Shown here: one piece after another, positions 61,671-64,000 of the stretch
Layout: each line of letters begins with the position of its first letter
Numbering within the stretch: the first letter of the stretch is position 1
Program-made: the position numbers and the translations under genes
Notes under the pieces: model-generated
Seen by the model: only the letters and a program-made list of their open reading frames with translations
The model's database searches: none
What the model was told of the DNA's origin: nothing
NCBI RefSeq assembly: GCF_001019715.1
Contig: NZ_BBXJ01000001.1
Coordinates: 930,001 to 994,000 of the forward strand
Source of the DNA: Rodentibacter caecimuris
GTDB lineage: Bacteria; Pseudomonadota; Gammaproteobacteria; Enterobacterales; Pasteurellaceae
Direction of reading: 5' to 3'
Length of the DNA stretch: 64,000 bases

Positions 61671-62430
61671 TATCCTTAGTTTGAGAGTTAAAATAATGTT
61701 GTAAATATTCGGTTAATCGGCGAGAAGCAATCGGTAATGGTTTTTCTGCCAGCCAATCCTTCGGATTGATGTCTTCTCCTACAATAAGTTCATATTGAAT
61801 ACGTTTTTTCGGCAACTGATACCAAGGTTGCCCTTTTTTAAAATTCAGCGGATTCATTCTAATGACGATTGGAGTAATAATATTTGCACTACGCAAGCCA
61901 ATAGATACGGCACCACGATTGAGTTTAATGTCACCATCCCAACCGGTTCTTGTGCCTTCAGGGAAAAGCAAAAGCGCTTGTTCTTTTAGTACCTCATCGC
62001 ATTCTTCCAGAAGTTCCAATGATTCGGTATTGGGTAAAAAACCGCAGGCTAAAATTTGGTTTCTCATTGTAGGATTATTCAGTAATTCTTTCTTTACAAT
62101 ACAATTCAGTTCGGGGGCTTTAGAGAGAATCAATACTACATCGAGTAGCGACGGGTGGTTTACCAACACTAATTGTCCTTGGCGTCCCAAACGTTCAAAA
62201 CCTTGATATTTCACCTCGAGAACACCCGAAATAGTTAAATATCGGATAAAATATGCCCAAATTTTACTAACTAGACGACGAATCTTAAATTGGGTAGCCA
62301 AACTATTTTTTTTATGATTTTTAGCATAAGGATAAAGATAGAGCTGAAATAAGCTACCTGCCACGCCCCAAAAAAGGAAACCTAATGCAGTGGCAATAAA
62401 ACGTCCGATCCAATCTAGTTTTTTCTCCAT
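61642..62430 (-). CDS. 1-acyl-sn-glycerol-3-phosphate acyltransferase-like protein
   Basis: 262 residues from the ATG at 62430 (AAGGAA seven bases upstream; a TTG two codons earlier was rejected). Two membrane segments at the N-terminus are followed by VLVNHPSLLDVVLILSKAPEL (catalytic HX4D, His-Asp) and LLFPEGTRTGWDGDIKLNRG, the PlsC motifs. It is the ApeD-like acyltransferase placed after ApeC in these clusters. It probably makes or extends the lipid anchor. It overlaps the upstream gene by 16 bases. Confidence 0.87.
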   Translation of the reverse strand: MEKKLDWIGRFIATALGFLFWGVAGSLFQLYLYPYAKNHKKNSLATQFKIRRLVSKIWAYFIRYLTISGVLEVKYQGFERLGRQGQLVLVNHPSLLDVVLILSKAPELNCIVKKELLNNPTMRNQILACGFLPNTESLELLEECDEVLKEQALLLFPEGTRTGWDGDIKLNRGAVSIGLRSANIITPIVIRMNPLNFKKGQPWYQLPKKRIQYELIVGEDINPKDWLAEKPLPIASRRLTEYLQHYFNSQTKDNENDTRTAT

Positions 62431-63149
62431 TGCCAAGTTCCTTTTGCGCTACTTTTCGTTTTCCATTCTTTAATGCTCAAGTACTGATGTTTTACCCAAG
62501 TTAATGCATTATCGGAGCCTGAAGGATCCCCCTCGCTCTCGCCTAACTCCAATGTGTAATCACCACCTTTTTCGACTAACAAACTTAACGCATAAGAAAA
62601 AGGCTGGCGATCAACGGGTGAAACATTGTATGAATCTCCTAAAGGCGATTCTGCCACAACAACCAACACTTGCTTTATTCCTTCGTTCAATAATAAATAG
62701 GCTTCTAACAAGGCGATCTCTAAATTATCTTGTTGAGCGGTTAATGCGGTGGTTTCCGCCTTTACACCATTAAGTTCTGACCATTGCCCTACCAAAGCAT
62801 TATGCACGGAAAGGCTAAAGGAAGTGGGGGAAACATCTCCCTCTGTCAATAAACTATGCCAAAGATCAAAATTACGATTAATTTCCCCATTTGAAGAGGC
62901 ATACACTACCGGAATATTTTTATTTTCGCCTAATAAATCCCACGCTGATTCAAAAAACAAACGAGCGGATGGGCTTAATCGGCGACGTTTTAACGGAGGT
63001 AAAAAAGCTAACTTAGGAGAAACATCTTCAAAATTAACCGCATTTTCTTGCCAAAAGGTTTCTCCTTTTTTCCAATCGTCTGACTCTAGTTTTTTAGAAC
63101 AAACCATTGCCCAGTTTTTAATATTGAATGAAAAGCGGCAGATTGACAT
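62415..63149 (-). CDS. apeC: Chain-length-factor-like ketosynthase protein (ApeC-like)
   Basis: 244 residues. LKRRRLSPSARLFFESAWDLLG, PTSFSLSVHNALVGQWSELNG and QVLVVVAESPLGDSYN resemble the N-terminal ketosynthase domain used in ApeC. The position of the catalytic Cys lacks one. In characterised systems ApeC forms an active complex with the catalytic ApeO. It is the first biosynthetic gene of the minus-strand operon, two bases after the lipoprotein gene at 63152. Confidence 0.8.
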   Translation of the reverse strand: MSICRFSFNIKNWAMVCSKKLESDDWKKGETFWQENAVNFEDVSPKLAFLPPLKRRRLSPSARLFFESAWDLLGENKNIPVVYASSNGEINRNFDLWHSLLTEGDVSPTSFSLSVHNALVGQWSELNGVKAETTALTAQQDNLEIALLEAYLLLNEGIKQVLVVVAESPLGDSYNVSPVDRQPFSYALSLLVEKGGDYTLELGESEGDPSGSDNALTWVKHQYLSIKEWKTKSSAKGTWQWRKN

Positions 63150-63151
63150 AA

Positions 63152-63583
63152 TTAATAATCTTTGAATAATTGACCAATCATAGTATCAGTTTGACCTTGC
63201 AAACCTACTTCGGCAACACGATCTTTTTCATCACCTTTGCGAGCATAAAGAACAAAGCCAACTTCACTTTGATTTTTAACTTCCATTAAACGTAGTTTTG
63301 CTTTTGCCACAATGTTACGGTTACCTTTTACGCCAAAGGCTAAAATATAATCACACTTCGCATCACTGGAGCTAGCGATTGATTCAGAGGTAATATTTTT
63401 CTTTTTCAGGCTTGTTTTTAAACTGGCTACAAATTGATCCGGTGCACCACGCGTACTACCTTTTACACAAACATGCTTTACATTCAAAGCACGATTCACA
63501 GGTTTTAAGCTGCCTTCATCAACCCCACCCGCAGAACATGCGGCTAAACCAAATGCCATTAACCCTAAAATAATGTTTTTCAT
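63152..63583 (-). CDS. Lipoprotein, first gene of the aryl polyene transcript
   Basis: 143 residues. The signal peptide MKNIILGLMAFGLAAC ends at Cys16, followed by SAGGVDEGSLKPVNRALNVK and CDYILAFGVKGNRNIVAKAK. GGAGAG lies just upstream of the start. The family was not recognised with certainty; it resembles small outer-membrane lipoproteins of the Sbal_3080 type. Only two bases separate it from the apeC-like gene, so the promoter in front of it should drive the whole minus-strand operon. Its link to the polyene pathway is only positional. Confidence 0.75.
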   Translation of the reverse strand: MKNIILGLMAFGLAACSAGGVDEGSLKPVNRALNVKHVCVKGSTRGAPDQFVASLKTSLKKKNITSESIASSSDAKCDYILAFGVKGNRNIVAKAKLRLMEVKNQSEVGFVLYARKGDEKDRVAEVGLQGQTDTMIGQLFKDY

Positions 63584-63615
63584 CCCCTCTCCTGTTCAAA
63601 TTAAAATCTTTAAAA

Positions 63616-63640
63616 CTAGCTAATTCTACCTAGCTAATTC
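63616..63640. repeat. Direct repeat CTAGCTAATTC in the operon promoter
   Basis: Two identical 11-bp copies at 63616-63626 and 63630-63640, spaced 14 bases centre to centre, overlap the -10 box and spacer of the predicted promoter. The spacing is about 1.3 helical turns. It may be a regulatory site or a chance duplication. Confidence 0.55.
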
Positions 63641-63651
63641 ATTGAAAGCAA
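63623..63651 (-). promoter_or_regulatory. Predicted promoter of the aryl polyene operon
   Basis: On the minus strand TTGCTT (63651-63646), a 17-base spacer and TAGAAT (63628-63623), followed by about 40 bases to the lipoprotein start codon at 63583. This is the only good promoter-like sequence seen upstream of the minus-strand arm. It predicts one transcript of about 16.4 kb covering the whole arm. Confidence 0.5.
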
Positions 63652-63679
63652 TGTAGATAATTTTAAATCAGAATAAAAA

Positions 63680-63688
63680 TGTTATACT
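63680..63688 (+). promoter_or_regulatory. Extended -10 promoter element of the divergent lipoprotein gene
   Basis: TGTTATACT contains the TG of an extended -10 and the hexamer TATACT at 63683-63688. The -35 region (ATTTTA) is poor, as is usual for extended -10 promoters. It lies about 58 bases upstream of the start at 63747. Confidence 0.5.
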
Positions 63689-63746
63689 TAATTTCGATCT
63701 GAAATAAAGATCCCGTTTCAACTCATTTACCTTGGAGAATTCCCCT

Positions 63747-64000
63747 ATGAAACTAAGTGCAAAACTCGGCATTATTGTATCAACTTTAGCAATCGCAGCC
63801 TGCGCTCCACGTGATACAACCCATCATTTATCTATTAGTCAAGCATTAAAATCACCGGAAGCTGCAGAGGTACTTAATCCAAATATCAAACTTTATTTTG
63901 GTACACCAGCACCGGGAAAAGTACTTATCGCAAACGCAGTAACAAATAAGAAAACTAATGCGGCAAATAAAAGTGATGAGAAAGCATGCCAGTGGGTATT
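63747..64000 (+). CDS. Lipoprotein, 5' part (cut by window edge)
   Basis: The ATG at 63747 follows GGAG nine bases upstream and the frame remains open to the window edge, about 84 residues. The protein begins MKLSAKLGIIVSTLAIAAC, a lipoprotein signal with Cys19, and continues APRDTTHHLSISQALKSPEA. The family was not recognised. It is divergent from the aryl polyene operon and may not belong to it. Length and function cannot be judged. Confidence 0.8.
   Translation, partial: MKLSAKLGIIVSTLAIAACAPRDTTHHLSISQALKSPEAAEVLNPNIKLYFGTPAPGKVLIANAVTNKKTNAANKSDEKACQWV

Overview
The window looks like chromosome of a Pasteurellaceae bacterium related to Haemophilus and Aggregatibacter. The 9-bp uptake signal core AAGTGCGGT/ACCGCACTT occurs dozens of times, often as inverted pairs that form terminators. 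Base composition is about 40% GC by eye, and many housekeeping genes (asnA, serA, rpiA, lon, rpe, gph, zwf, pgl, gnd) resemble H. influenzae genes and lie in related neighbourhoods. Genus cannot be fixed from the sequence alone. No rRNA, tRNA, CRISPR array or insertion sequence was recognised.

Layout. 1-8.6 kb: 5' part of proS, a polyamine-binding protein (potD-like), a repeat-rich autotransporter, a FAD amine oxidase, a porin and an ElyC/YdcF-type lipoprotein. 8.6-15.4 kb: an accessory sugar locus with a PRD-type regulator, a histidine acid phosphatase, a protein-tyrosine-phosphatase-like enzyme and a complete mannose-family PTS (EIIA, B, C, D). A palindrome and a good promoter lie in front of it. 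15.4-36.5 kb: mostly core metabolism. This covers asnC/asnA, serA-rpiA-hemW, an AbgT transporter, lon with a sigma32-like promoter, rpe-gph, and the oxidative pentose phosphate genes zwf-pgl-gnd with a HEPN-MNT toxin-antitoxin pair inserted. cysQ, an OPT transporter broken into two frames, nudE and hslR follow.

36.5-63.6 kb is the most notable part: two convergent arms of one biosynthetic locus. The minus-strand arm (63583 down to 47199) is a nearly complete aryl polyene (APE) cluster. It has a chain-length-factor-like protein, acyltransferases, two acyl carrier proteins, two AMP ligases (one fused to a dehydratase), a membrane protein, a glycosyltransferase, a thioesterase, a LolA-like carrier, an MMPL exporter, a halogenase-like flavoprotein, a lipoprotein, and the KS-DH-KR-KS set. 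The plus-strand arm (36564 to 47169) carries DarA- and DarB-type dialkylresorcinol enzymes, a BtrH-type acyltransferase-like protein, an ABC exporter, a third acyl carrier protein, a ketosynthase and a short ketosynthase-like protein. Together they predict an aryl-polyene/dialkylresorcinol (flexirubin-like) lipid pigment, possibly halogenated, made at the inner membrane and moved to the outer membrane.

The dialkylresorcinol arm is interrupted three times by genes that look foreign to the pathway: a RhuM-like protein, a DUF1643 protein, and an outer-membrane-protein/lipoprotein/XRE-regulator block. The last one separates the ABC ATPase from its permease. The window closes with a lipoprotein gene at the head of the APE operon and the start of a divergent lipoprotein gene.
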